Shown: positions 46,797-58,577, counted from the stretch's first letter. The stretch is DNA of 64,000 bases from Siphonodentalium dalli (GCA_032622095.1 CP136066.1:11555784-11619783), one strand, 5' to 3'. Notes: generated by a model not told the origin, from the sequence alone. Program-made: numbers and translations.

Positions 46797-47266
46797 CACA
46801 TATGTGACCCGCCATATCAAATCCAGTTGTAAGTCGGGATTTTTTTTACCCTGTGCCAATGCATTCTCTTATATATGTGAGTCGACCATAGGTCGCCTCG
46901 CATATATAAGAGAATGCATTGGCCTAACAATTTTTTACAATTTTAATAATTTTTTCTTGTATTCTTTAACAATTTTATAATTTCACCCATACAGAGCCCC
47001 AGACAAACATGAGCAGACGTCACTCTTCTATATGCTTCTATATATGTGTGGGGCTCCCTGCAGGGTAATGGATGTTTATTATTTTATGTCCTAAAAAATG
47101 GTAAGAAACATTTATTTAAAAAAAATGATAAAAAATTGTTAGGCCAATGCATTCTCTTATATATGCGAGGCGACCTATGGTCGACTCGCATATATAAGAG
47201 AATGCATTGGCACAGGGTAAAAAAATCCTGACTTACGACTGGATTTGGTATGGCGTTTTCACATAT
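46797..47266. mobile_element. Double-hairpin MITE with a different outer TIR
   Basis: The same CCAATGCATTCTCTTATATA hairpins (46855-46924 and 47144-47213) lie inside another inverted repeat (GCCATATCAAATCCAGTTGT and its inverse near 47230) instead of TTAACCCTTT ends. The spacer carries an extra GAGCCCC...GGGGCTC inverted segment (46995-47055). Confidence 0.75.
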
Positions 47267-47620
47267 ATTTCGTGTATCGGATATACATGAGATTTACGAT
47301 CCTTTTATTCTTAAATACGTAAATACTGTATATTTCATGTTTGATCGCCTTTAAATTCCAATTAAATCCCAACATCCTATCAAGTTGCTAACATCTCACC
47401 GCACCACATTTTGCATTACCCTGTCGAACGAATCACTTTAACATAATGTGTATAATTTAAATATTCTCTTTCTAATTTCCAGGCAATCTACACACTGCAT
47501 AAAATGTGGAATTTAATTGTAATTTCTTCTGTGTATAAGTCATTAACATTTATTTATTGTTTTTGCATGGACACAAGAAGGGCGATATTATAGGCGAATT
47601 TCAGAGGTAAATGATGCATG
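47267..47620. other. No gene recognised
   Basis: AT-rich sequence. TACGTAAAT-type words also found at 48480-48590 suggest an old repeat pair. Confidence 0.4.
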
Positions 47621-47837
47621 TACAGTAATGCTCTAATTAATCGACCTCTTAACCAAAGCAGAATTATGGGTAACTTTTCAGGATTTAGTCGGAAATATGG
47701 CTTGTTGCCATTCATCGGAAAGCTCTTGGGGAGAGCTTTCCGATGAATGGCAACAAGCCATATTTCCGACTAAATCCTGAAAAGTTACCCATAATTCTGC
47801 TTTGGTTAAGAGGTCGATTAATTAGAGCATTATTGTA
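47621..47837. mobile_element. TACAGTAATGCYCTAA MITE, complete 217-bp palindrome
   Basis: The most complete copy. TACAGTAATGCTCTAATTAA through TTTCCGATGAATGGCAACAA is one long hairpin with about 105-bp arms and a few-base turn (TTGG). Flanking sequence supports a TA target. It contains a CGGAAAGCTC palindrome at the tip. Confidence 0.92.
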
Positions 47838-48743
47838 TATTCTCTTGTAAGACATTGTCTTCAAACCCGGGTACACAGTTTGTGTTATTCCGTGTATGCA
47901 TGGCCACTGTAAATCACACGTTATATATACAAACATATAATCAGATACTGACATCATTATGTTTAATTTATATTTTCTCTTTCTCTATTTTCCAGCCCAT
48001 ATCCACTATTTGAACATTGTTTATGATTTTATCGTGCCAACTTCACATATTTCCCTCTATTTTCTTATCAATATCTTATAGTCCAGTGTGGATGGAGGGG
48101 TGCGCCATCAAAAAGGTATTATTGGGACTAGTGTTTTCTTATGGCAAAATTATCAGCAAACTGATAGCAAAGGCCAGGAAATCCATTTGAACAACATGAA
48201 AGTGATGGGCAGACATTTACTAATGTTATCAAAGGTTTTCAAAAATCCAAGTAATTATGAATCATCAGTGATCGAAAAGAAAAGGCCTCCATAAATGTGT
48301 TATTTCGAATATAAATGCACGTAAATTGCACATATATTAGAAATTTAACGCATCCATGCCCGTCTAAGCTTATACAAAAATACTTTCATAAAAAAAAAAA
48401 TTAGTGTAAACATATTTTTATTCCAATCCTAATACATGTAAACATACACTGCACGAAAATTCGGAATTTAATTTCATGTAAACATCACGTATTTTCCATT
48501 AAATGTATATATTTACGCAATATACGGATCACGTAAATTTCCATAAACTTTAAATATACGTGGGATTTACATGGGATTTACGGACACAGCTTAAAAGATA
48601 GCTAGGAAGTCAAATGGTAACTTTATCCAGAGGCGATGTTTACCTATGGTGACTAAATATTATATTAAAATTTAATTACTTGAACATGTCCGGGTGAACC
48701 ACCCATCGATCTATAAATTACAATAGCCCGATTGGTTTTTCAC
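47838..48743. other. No gene recognised
   Basis: AT-rich, with a poly-A run at about 48390 and GTGGGATTTACATGGGATTT repeats near 48570. No domain-bearing frame. Confidence 0.45.
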
Positions 48744-49823
48744 CAGGTCAGGCACATCATGAATTCCACTATAATAGTGGTGTTCCATAACATTTATAGT
48801 GGTATATGACCATAAAATATTCATGTTTCCTTTATTTGCATCGGGAATAGAAGACAGCGCACTGCCTAATTTCACTCTTAACAATATTGCAGCGAATAAA
48901 CATGCAGTCTTCCGACAAAATTTGTTATGCAATCTTTTGCGCCAGCTTTGTTATTCAATACTATTGCTAATATATGCCTTTCTAAATGACAATAACAGGA
49001 TGACTCAATCGCTCCTTCATAACAACATTTAAACTAAAAATTGAAGGCTAATTGAGTTGCTTATCATGTGCCATCATGATTAATCATTCTCCTGGACAAA
49101 ACATATGTTTGATACTGAATTAGCAGGTCTGGCAATTTCCAAATATAGTTACAATAGCCATATGTACATGTAGCTATTGTAGCTACATATGGCTATTGAT
49201 GATGGATGAATCTGAGAGATAACCCAATCCAACAAACAATCATTTAAATAAACAAGAACATGATTTCATTATACTCTTAGTAATATTGGTTGCCATGTTC
49301 ATGTATAATTAACAAACTATTCCAATATTGTTACTTTTTCATGACAAATGTATACACCTAAATAGAAGAAGAATAGATCATATGGATGGATCTGAGTCCC
49401 ATATCACATAGCATCACCAATACCTAAACAGATGCATGTGCTTAGCTATGCTTCTCTGATATTCCGCAAGCTGGTACCCGAAATGTCACTGGTAGTGATT
49501 TCATAAGTTGTAACAACATAATACCACTCACCCTCAGTTGGCAACAGCTCGCGGTAATGCATGCATGCAATGCTAATTAGTAAAAAATAGTTTTACAATA
49601 GTCAAATGTAGCTAGTCAATCATAGCTGCATATAGCTATTGTAGCTATAATTGGGAATTGCCAGACCTGATTAGTGGGACGCTGATTTTGAATAATTTGT
49701 GTGAAATATGATTTTGGATTATCCCTCTTTTATCAAATTCACAAAACGGTAATGGTATATACTACTATAATAGTGGAATACCACTATAATACTAGTAGTG
49801 GAATTTGGAATATGCCTGACCTG
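48744..49823. mobile_element. TIR element, CCACTATWATAGTGG palindromes, 5-bp TSD
   Basis: CAGGTCAGGCA at 48744 and the inverse TGCCTGACCTG ending at 49823. The target duplication TTCAC is exact on both sides (48739-48743 and 49824-49828). Subterminal palindromes are CCACTATAATAGTGG (48776, 49785 region), ATAGTGGTAT and CTACTATAATAGTGG. The 5-bp duplication with CAGG ends would fit a hAT-type family (tentative). A second, related element is inserted inside. Confidence 0.88.
49124..49679. mobile_element. Related TIR element, TAGCTACAATAGCTA motifs, 5-bp TSD
   Basis: CAGGTCTGGCAATTTCCAA and the inverse TTGGGAATTGCCAGACCTG bound 556 bp. The target duplication ATTAG is exact (49119-49123 and 49680-49684). 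Motifs ATAGCCATATG, TAGCTATTGTAGCTACATAT and TAGCTATTGTAGCTATAA lie close to both ends. The termini differ from the host element by about one base in eleven, yet the motif is unrelated. Confidence 0.9.
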
Positions 49824-49871
49824 TTCACAGCCAGCATGCATCTGGGGTAAGAATCGAGTCACTCAACTAAA

Positions 49872-50262
49872 TCTATTATATAATTTGGAATTTCTGTCTG
49901 TCTGTCTGTGTGTATGTATGTGTGTGTCTTATAGACTCGAAAACTGCTCGAACGATCGGACTAAAATTTGGTATGTAGGCCTACTTTGATCCCGGGAACA
50001 ATATGGGCAGGTCCAATTTCACGTGCGACAGTGTCCTTGGCCTTTACCTTGCTCATATAATCTCATAAAGGCATGTTTCTGGACCTCTACCAATCCGACT
50101 CAAATTTGGTATGTAGGACTACATGTACTTTGATCCCAGAAACAATATGGGTGGGTCCAATTTCACATGCGATCGTGTCCTTGACCTTGACCTCGCTCAT
50201 ATAGGCATGTTTCTGGACAATGTTCCCTAAATAGCCCAGACGAAGTCTGGCACATCAGCTAG
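49872..50262 (+). mobile_element. Non-autonomous Helitron, copy 1
   Basis: The 5' end TCTATTATATAATTTGGAA follows an A. The 3' end has the hairpin CCAGACGAAGTCTGG, then CACATCAGCTAG, followed by T. These match Helitron structure: TC start, hairpin shortly before a CTAG-type end, insertion between A and T. The interior is non-coding, with a 135-bp direct duplication (AATTTGGTATGTAGGMCTAC, CAATATGGG, AGGCATGTTTCTGGAC). Confidence 0.88.
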
Positions 50263-50292
50263 TTGTTCTATAATTATCATTCAACCAATACT

Positions 50293-50461
50293 TACAGTAA
50301 TGCCCTAATTAATCGACTCCATAACCACAGCAGAATTATGGGTAATTTTTTAGCTGAATTTTTCAGGATTTAGTCATAAATATGGCTTGTTGCCATTCAT
50401 CGGAAAGTTCTCCCATAATTCTGCTGTGGTTATGGAGTCGGTTAATTAAGGCATTACTGTA
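50293..50461. mobile_element. TACAGTAATGCCCTAA MITE, 169-bp copy
   Basis: TACAGTAATGCCCTAATTAA and the inverse TTAATTAAGGCATTACTGTA. The inner arm is asymmetrically shortened. Confidence 0.88.
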
Positions 50462-51442
50462 GAACAAAATTAATTCCGATTTCTTTTGAATCTAATGAAA
50501 TTTAAGACACGGAATAATTAGTTACTGGGAATATTCAATGTAAACATGAACAACTACAAATCTTCAAACAAACAAAATTTCAATAATATAGGTAGTGATA
50601 GGCCTAATTATTAGCAGGCCTAATAGTAGCTAGGCCCTAATAATATTCAACTTCAATTGTTCAAATCAAGAAATTTAGGGTTCCCTCTCTCAAGGGCGGA
50701 TCTACCATCCGGCGCCCTCGGCGCGTGCCCTCCCTATTTTTGCCAGAGCAAGGAATTTTTGGGACGTGTCAGGGCGCCATTTGTCTCCGAGCACCCAAAG
50801 TTTCTGCACCTAATATTGCTAACATATATATGCATATATATACAACAGTTTACACGTTTTACATTAATCTGACTCAAACGTACAAGTATTTTAACTGTGA
50901 ATGGATGTATATCCATGCAAGTGCGAAACCAACATCCCGCGATGTGGGCGCGCCCTGCGCGGACTATTTTCGCCATGCAGAGCAAAATAATTCTGTCGAC
51001 ATTTTGTTTCTGGGCGTCGGAAAATATCTGGCTGGCGCCAAGTTTTAGGCGCCCGAAGTTTTTCTATAAACATAGATATAGCAATTCTAACTGTGGAGTC
51101 AAACGTATATATATAGTCCGAGCATTTGATCTAGTACGGAGGTTTGTCTCGGACTTTCGAACCTCAAACCATCGAACTGCACTGACGCATTATATCATCG
51201 TAAAGAAATTATATATAGGCCTACGCCATACTATGGTACCGGGTATACTAATAAACATATAGTGTCTTTTCAGTATAGAAATAAAGTTCTGGTTCATTTC
51301 AAATTGTATCGATATTTAGAATCGGCTATAACTTCGAAGGTATAATTTTGGAACAAATGTGGCACAAAAGACAGCGAGGTTACGACACATACGTAAACTG
51401 TCATTGTTTTGATGTCTTATCTTACATTTCGCTGGTGCAGCA
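50462..51442. other. GC-richer repeat pieces, no gene
   Basis: 50693 (AAGGGCGGATCTACCATCCG GCGCCC) and 50930-51060 (GTGGGCGCGCCCTGCGCGG, AGGCGCCCGAAG) look like transposon termini. The first resembles, loosely, the inverted end near 53300. Frames through here are short and unrecognised. Confidence 0.35.
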
Positions 51443-51450
51443 TGCATGTA

Positions 51451-52740
51451 TGGGAGGCCAAATTCACAGTTAATAATTAATTGCGCTTAAGCGATCAATT
51501 GCGCTTAAGCGTAATTATTTGCACTTAAGCGTAATTATTTGCGCTTAAGCGCAATCAATCAATCAATTCATGGTTATATGTAACTAAACACCCCTGGTGA
51601 ATAAATAGGTTTATCCATAACTTAACCTTCACTCCTAAATGTTGACATATCGCCTCTTGGTTTGATTGATTTGGATGGGTAGGGAGCTACATGTAGCCCA
51701 ACTTCTTTATAAAAATGGCTGACTCGCAATGGTATCACCTTCTGTTTTAGTTGGAGCGACTCGTGATAGCATTATATTATCTTCGGTATATATTAGTTGG
51801 GGCTACTTGCAATAGCATTACTAGTACTTTCTGTATTAGTCGGGGACTCGGGGCGACTTTGATTTTCTTCAATTTTCAAGTATACAGGCACACCATATGA
51901 GGGAAGCAAGCCCTCAGTGACACCACATTCACACTATATGACCATGGAAATACTATAGATTTGTGCAATAGATGCTGATTTAATAAAAAAAAATAGAGCT
52001 CGAGGACTGAGACACCAAAGCTCCAGGAATGAGACACCAATTATTTTGGACAGGGATGCTGATAATATGAAAATAGGGTTTTTTCCCCTGATTTAAGTCA
52101 ATAAGTAAACCATAAGCAAGCCCCCATGCAGTGACACCACATGCATGCTACATGCATGCTGTATATGACCATAATTATTTTGGACAGGGATGCTGATAAT
52201 ATGAAAATAGGGTTTTTCCCCCTGATTTAAGTCAATAAGTAAACCATAAGCAAGCCCCCATGCAGCCTGACACCACATGCATGCTACATGCATGCTGTAT
52301 ATGACCATAATAAGGGCTCAAATCTGTGAAACAATACATTAAAAAACATCATTAAAAAAATTACATCCGGGAAGGAGACATCAATTCTTTAGATATACAT
52401 GTATGGATGCTGATAATATGTAATTAGGGATTATCATTGTTGAACACATACTCACAGTTGACTGTTGAGTACTCAGGCTAAAAGAGGTTAAAATTAGCCC
52501 AATGCCCCTCTTGTGTTGCTAGGTGATACACCAGGTCATGCCAATAGTTTATGGGTAGGTTAGATAGTAGTCACAATTACGCTTTTAAAAGCGTAAATGC
52601 CCTATTTGTGGTATGTGGTATTTGCACTTATGCGCAATCTTTAAGCGCAATGGATTGCGCTTAAGCGCAATTATTTGCGCTTAAGCGCAATCAATTGCGC
52701 TTAAGCGCAATTCATTATTAAATGTGAATTTGGCTTCCCA
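51451..52740. mobile_element. TIR element with TTGCGCTTAAGCGCAA palindromes
   Basis: TGGGAGGCCAAATTCACA and the inverse TGTGAATTTGGCTTCCCA, each flanked by TA, bound about 1290 bp. Next to the left end (51481-51556) lie four copies, and next to the right end (52625-52712) at least five copies, of the self-complementary ATTGCGCTTAAGCGCAAT or its one-base variants. The centre has no coding frame I recognise. It includes a direct duplication of about 130 bp (52049-52178 and 52179-52310). Confidence 0.88.
52049..52310. repeat. Direct duplication of about 130 bp
   Basis: GGACAGGGATGCTGATAATA through ATGCTGTATATGACCATAAT occurs twice with few changes. Each copy itself contains a GCATGCTACATGCATGC repeat. 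Confidence 0.85.
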
Positions 52741-52749
52741 TATGCATGC

Positions 52750-53490
52750 AGCTGATGGCTATTTAGCCTATTATGAGTAATAATGAGTAAAAATGAAAAC
52801 GGCAGCATAAACATTAATGGAGGAAAGCGTTTGGATAAAGATACATTGTTTTATCAGCCCAAACGCATCTATAGAAGCCAGGATTGAATTGAAATATTTA
52901 TCCAATGCACCGGCCCAAACCCATTCATGGCACAAATTGAACTAGCTGTAACTTAATTAGTGTAAGCATGCAGCTACCGGTACATGTATATAATTATAAG
53001 CTGACTAATTCGTAGTATAGTTTTATGTGTGCACACCCAGATTGGAACATATCAAATTTATATATGTAACTCAATATTATTCCTTTTTTAATTATTTTAA
53101 TATGAGTATCTGATTGGTTTTTCAAAGGTCACAGGAAACGAGTCGTTTTGAATGTAATATCCAAATATTTCAAGGGGGAGGTCCCCCGTGCCCCCCCATC
53201 TACGAGAGGGGTGGGGCCTCACATGCTCTCCCACACTCACCGCTTCACGGCCGGATGATGCTACGCATCATATGCCTATATCAATCATTCAATGGCGCCC
53301 CCCTTTCAAATTTTCTCGAGCCGCCCCTGCTCTCTTAGTGAAGTTAGTCTTACATTTTACAACTAATTGGATGACATTCTTCCTTCAAAGATGAATATTC
53401 AGCAATGTATTAAATATTTTGTTAATTTTGAAATATATACAGACAAAAAAGAAATGTTTTACTGTTTAAATCACTGGAATTAAACGTGTC
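52750..53490. other. No gene; one GC-rich transposon end
   Basis: 53165-53330 carries AGGGGGAGGTCCCCCGTGCC and ends ATTTTCTCGAGCCGCCCCTG, typical in composition of a TIR of CAGGGGCGG type. The partner end was not secured. The rest is unremarkable. Confidence 0.4.
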
Positions 53491-53516
53491 TTGTTAAAGC
53501 TTGTTTACCTTGTAAA

Positions 53517-53615
53517 CAGGTGTACTCGATCTCTGAATAGACTTTGCACCGAGCAAATAACTCCAGCGTAAATAAACAGGAAATGTCTATTCTTATCGAA
53601 ATCGAGTACACCTAT
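53517..53615. repeat. Short inverted repeat
   Basis: AGGTGTACTCGAT at 53518 and ATCGAGTACACCT at 53603, with inner CTGAATAGA and TCTATTCTTAT, form an imperfect hairpin of about 98 bp. Confidence 0.6.
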
Positions 53616-54064
53616 CATTGGATAAGATTGCTTTCTCGTTTATCATTTAAAAAGTTTAATTGAGAAGCATTATAGATTGTGAGTATGTTGTAGGCTTAGG
53701 TCATAGTTCGTGTCGTGTATTCCGTAATTCGTGACATTTCACTTCATCCCAAGAAAATCACTGATCAGGTGATACTTGTAAAAGTTGTTTGTTGCTAATG
53801 AAAGTTGTTTTTGAAATTTAATCATTGAATCATGAATGCAAATTGTAATTGTAAATAGGTGTGGCACATCGTGGATTGAACTATAATAGTTATATTCAAC
53901 TATTATACTATAGGTCTATAGCAAATCATCGACGTATATTGTAATATAGATCGATGAGCAAATTCATCAGTGTTTTCACTGTTTGCATCGGAAATAACCA
54001 ACGTTGCAAGCTGTTGCATAGCTATTTCAGCTCAACTTGAAGTATCTCGCCATTCTCGGGAAGT

Positions 54065-54160
54065 CGGTAGCCGAGTGGTAGCATACTGGTCTCTGGTGCT
54101 AGCGGACCCAGGATCGCAACCTAGTCAGGGTATTCTGACAAAAATCAGAACTCGGTCAGA
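54065..54160 (+). mobile_element. tRNA-derived SINE head, fragment
   Basis: GTAGCCGAGTGGTAGCATAC matches a tRNA A-box (TRGCNNAGYNGG). About 40 bp on, GGATCGCAACC approximates a B-box (GGTTCRANNCC). Spacing and order fit an RNA polymerase III promoter of a tRNA-derived SINE rather than an intact tRNA: no acceptor-stem pairing is apparent and the sequence runs on into non-tRNA sequence. It is cut by the TIR element at 54161. Confidence 0.5.
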
Positions 54161-54190
54161 TACCACGCTGGACAAAACAAGTGTCCATTG

Positions 54191-54499
54191 CAGGGTAATT
54201 TCCAGGCCAGTTTTGGAACCTGTAACAGGTATGGGCGCCCAAACTCCAGGCGCCCAAAAAACAGTTAGAAAGAAGAAAAATTCCTCAGATAATTAGTTTT
54301 TTGACCATTATTACTAGAAAACAAACACAACTAACACTAAATCATCAAATAAAGCAATAAATTGTCATTTTATGGCAGTATGTACATGTAGTTCAAGGGG
54401 GAGGCCACCCCATACCCTCCCCAACTTAGGGCTGCGGCCTTCGGATATGACTTTGTCATATAAACAGGTGTCCCCAAATAATTACTGGAAACTACACTG
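54191..54499. mobile_element. hAT-like MITE with exact 8-bp target duplication
   Basis: CAGGGTAATTTCCAG and, inverted, CAGTGTAGTTTCCAG bound 309 bp. GTCCATTG is duplicated at 54183-54190 and 54500-54507. The interior includes CCTGTAACAGGTATGGGCGC and AACAGGTGTCCCCAAA, shared with the copy at 42991. It splits the left TIR of the 7.5-kb element. Confidence 0.92.
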
Positions 54500-55967
54500 G
54501 TCCATTGGCACCGCGGTGTATTTGCCGTTCAGCCGCGGTGTTAGAGTTTGTAACTGCAGTTGAGCACCGCGGTCGAGCGGCAAGTACACTGCGGCCATAC
54601 GGCAAGTTCACTGCGGCCGAACGACAACTACCCTAACCCTCGCGGCCGAATGACATGTACAATGTACACCGCGGTCCTACTAAACAACGAACACAAACGA
54701 ACATAAACGAACACAGGTCCAAAAAGCGGAGTAGAAGGGTGAAATTTGGTTTGTGTGTGCGCGTGGGTTCTTTCTATGGGTATGTGGTGTTATTTCCAAC
54801 TTTGATGACTTATTTTTTGAGTTATTAGCATTATTTTGATACAAAACTACTAAAAAAATTATACCGTGTTTCTGCTAACGGGACCTCTCCAGGGTAGGGT
54901 AGGTAGGTAGGGATTTAATTTTTTTTTTTTTTTAATTTTATTTTTTGTTCACACCCCGATCACAGGTTCCAAGCTGTATTTATGCTATTTGGACAACCCA
55001 GTGGTCATATACAGTCTTAAATTGTATTCCTAAATAAAGGGAAGGAACATTTTGACAAACATTGAGAGTGGATATATAGATAATTGGATAATGTATACAG
55101 CCTATAATACAGGGTATAGAATGGATGGATAACATTCACAATGTCGAATAATTTTATTCAGTATTAAAATATATGTATTAAGACATTTACATATAAAAGG
55201 CCCCCATTACAAATTGGCTTAATTTTACAATTTGTAGGTTTCATACAGTGAAAATTTCTGTTGAAGTAATAATATTCATGTATATAATCTTACAATTCAG
55301 CTATTTCTCAAATACATGTACACCCAAAATGCTTAGGCAGTTTCCGATCTTGTATCCTACATGGTAACAAGTCATACCCTGGATGGCAGCAGTGACTGTG
55401 CATTAGTTGTGGAGAGAATCTTCGCTTGTAAACAAAATATGATTAATTGGCCAATTGACATAATAGAACTAATTTATGTCAGGCCTTAACAACCATAATG
55501 TTTTGTGAGAATCAAAATGCAGCATTTCTACAGCGAATCGGCTTATTAAGAATCATGATTCTCTTTCTAGTCAGGTTTAGTCTAGTCGGGCTAAAACAGC
55601 TATTATATATATCCATTCAATTGAGTCGTTTGTGATGAAAATGTCGAAAACACTAAATAAAATTGGTTGCATTTCACAAAAGAAATATTATTTCACAAAA
55701 GAAGTATTATTTTGATATAGTGTGTATGATTATTCCAATCATCAGGCAACACAACGTCAACTGTGCGGTGAATTATCTATATACGCACTTATAAGATACT
55801 ACTTTTTAGACAATAGGCTTTTGCATGAATTGTAAGACAAATTACATACATATAGGTTATCACCACGTTGCGTGTTCCCGAGATAGGTATTCATGTCCTG
55901 CAACCAGAGAAGCTTGAATATGGATCTTGGAAATGCACAACACATGGTGATAACATATATGTATTCA

Positions 55968-56203
55968 ATTTGAATATTTCCTTGCTACAACTGGCTGCAA
56001 CCCATCTTCTTGACAATTAGGACAAATGGGTGTCACAACCTTGTACATTTGCCTTAGAGACAATTTTATAGCCCCACCCAATTCCCCACAACGGACGCAT
56101 CGATCAGCTTCTCCTATTCCAGAGGCATAATATTGTGATTCAATCGGCGAGGCACATTCCAGGGTTTCACGTGTAACTGCGACACCATACAATTGATGAT
56201 CAT
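55968..56203 (-). CDS. Possible terminal exon with paired CxxC motifs
   Basis: Minus-strand frame of about 78 codons, probably starting after TTTGCCCAG at about 56203, since a stop lies a little further upstream. It ends with TGA near 55968. The peptide contains LYGVAVTRETLECASPIESQ, DRCVRCGELGG and TPICPNCQEDG: two CxxC pairs 20-25 residues apart, as in zinc ribbons. I do not recognise the family. It lies inside a TIR element, so it may be a piece of a transposon-encoded protein. An accompanying upstream exon was not found. Confidence 0.35.
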
Positions 56204-56824
56204 CTGGGCAAAGTGGTGCCAGTTAGCTGACATTCCAAAAAATGCCATACGTGCCTGAAATGTTTTTTCCGACCCCCCCCCCCCCTGCAAAAATCAGATT
56301 AAGAAGTCACCTTGCCACTGGAGTTCGCAAACACAAGAGGTACATGGTGATCTTAAAACAACTGTGTTAAATATTATGAGCCATGAATGCTGCTATGTGA
56401 TATTCTATATTCTAATATAGTAGTAGTTAGTAGTAGTAATTGTTATATTAAAATTAATAGTTCTAATATATGTACATGTATGATCTTGATATAAGTGAGT
56501 ATTTAGACCTGATATAAGTGAGTAGTTAGACCTGCCAAAAAAATTCCCACCCTCCCACAAATGCTCAATGTTATGCATCCATACTTGTGTTACACCTTTT
56601 ACTGGCTAACAATCACTCATATTTAACGGCAGAATGTTGAGAAATTCTATGAAACATTCACTTAGTTTAAACAATATTTTATTTTGAACAAAATTAGAAA
56701 CAATCACTTGTCATATATGTCCCAGCTCATTTAAGTTATATTAACCAACACCCCTTCACATATGAAAGTTAATAAAGGTCTATATAGGCTCAAACATGGA
56801 CCAAAAGACATCGTTTTATGTTTG

Positions 56825-57302
56825 TTTAAAGGTACTCAACCCGTAAAGAGGGTCCCCATCTCAACAGATTCCAACAACAACAATCCGATCAGAGGGTCCT
56901 ATATTACTATTTCTTTGGCTTTGGGGGTAAAAAATATTTGATTCGAGTCGAGGAACCCATCAAACAAAGCTCAGAGTTATTAGATATTGATTTTTCAAAT
57001 TTGTTATGTTCTCGAGATGAGTACCAATAACTGCCGTAATCTGCTCTGGATGTGTACTCCAAATCTATTCAAACAGACAAGGATGAATAACTCTAAAATC
57101 AAGTGGTAATTTTAACGCAATTTTGACTGAGTTCTGGGCCAGATAGTATTCCCGATAATGAAAAATAATAGATTTCTAAAATCGATATCTAACAAATCTG
57201 AGCTTTGATGGGTGACTTCCTCGACTCGAATCAAATATTTTTGACCCCCGAAGCCATTGAAATAGTAATTGAGAGGAGTTTTATCGGGTTGAGTACCTTT
57301 AA
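56825..57302. mobile_element. Fold-back MITE of about 478 bp
   Basis: TTAAAGGTACTCAACCCG and the inverse CGGGTTGAGTACCTTTAA bound long imperfect arms (TTTGATTCGAGTCGAGGAAC versus CCTCGACTCGAATCAAATAT; CAAAGCTCAGA versus TCTGAGCTTTG). Confidence 0.88.
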
Positions 57303-58127
57303 TGTTCCCTATTTTCGAGGTAGTCCGTAAATTCGCATTTTTGGAAGTTTGTTTCCAATTAACTCCGGTTTGATGGGTTTTGTGAACACGATTTTCACAG
57401 TTAATTAGGCTAATGACTCATTGAATTAAATTAATGACTGCAAGTAATAGAAAATACAAGATAATTTTGCATATTTGGAAAGACCAATGCAAAGAAATCA
57501 CCGTGGTCCAGGAAAAAAATAAAATTACGTTCGGCAAAAATTAGGGTCGGGGGTTTTGAACATGGGTCGGTCGGGTTAGCAGAAACACGGTATAATTTTT
57601 TTTAGGCCTAATGCATAGCTAACAAAACATTTGAGTGAATGTGAGTGAGTCATTGTTGTCAGTCTCTGAGATGACTATATATATTTTCTCAGTCTCGGAG
57701 ATCACCCTGGTGATGTTATTGTCATATGTTTGACCATTGTGTAAACAAAAGCATAAAAAGTTACTTTCCTGGTGTTTGTTTATATTAGGCCAAAACGAAG
57801 AATACCTGTGTTTAGGATAACCCGCCCGCCCCTACTCAAAACCTGCCGCCAAATTCCATTTTATCATTTTTCAAAAATTTCCTCCGACTTCATTTTATTT
57901 TTTTGTAATTAGGAATTCGCGACTACGGAATTAGCTTAAACAAGTAAACTATTTCCTTGCAAATATCGTCAATTCACGAAAAACGGAAGTGCTGCCATTG
58001 TTGTTGTAGTATATTCGTATTCCCTCGTCATTGTTCGGCAAACCTCGCCGATTTCTCGAAAGCGGAAACCAGAAAACACGCGATATGTATTAACTAGCAA
58101 ATCGAAAGTAACCGGATATTTTGCCCA

Positions 58128-58570
58128 TTGAATATGGCGGAAACACTTCCGTGTGCGGATAGATCCTGCGTTTTAGCTATTAAACTTCACAAATGCGTTC
58201 ATATGAATCAGAATAGAAACATGGCGCCTGTCAACTATAGCACAGACATGTTGTCGTGCGTGAACCGGTACCACACGGATTCTGAACTGACAGAAAAGGA
58301 CATAGTAATAAAATGTCAGATTAAAAATAATTATGTACGTCACGTTCGCCTTGCCGCATGTATGTGCCATTTCCAATGGAGGAACTCTTGTTAAATTCAC
58401 CTTCAGAGTTGAATATTTCGCAAAATTTCTTAGTATTCGAGTCGGTGGATAAACAAAATATCATAAGTGTCTTGTGTGGGAAATTGAACAGTAATATGTC
58501 CACTTGTAGGATTTGGCCTGTAATATCCGAGCTTCAGCGTGAACATAAACTGTTTAATTTCCAACACTAG
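58128..58570 (+). other. Two coding-like frames, unrecognised
   Basis: Frame 1, with an ATG at 58134 (MAETLPCADRSCVLAIKLHK), ends at 58394. Frame 2 (58358-58570, with MEELLLNSPSELNISQNFLV and CRIWPVISELQREHKLFNF) overlaps it in another phase. Together they may be one frame-shifted or spliced coding segment. I recognise no domain. Position near the left end of a TIR element fits a decayed element protein, but this is inference. Confidence 0.25.
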
Positions 58571-58577
58571 ACACTTA

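Larger units (their letters stand above)
54853..57605. mobile_element. Nested TIR element of about 2.75 kb
   Basis: AAAAATTATACCGTGTTTCT + GCTAAC at 54853 is inverted at 57574-57600 (GTTAGCAGAAACACGGTATA). It contains a fold-back element (56825-57302) and a possible coding remnant (55968-56203). The rest (55080-55960, 56280-56820) is AT-rich without recognised features. Confidence 0.7.

Noticed and set aside
54065-54140. Intact tRNA gene
   Set aside because: A- and B-box-like words are present, but the B-box is imperfect and no acceptor stem or clear cloverleaf can be drawn; a SINE head fits better.
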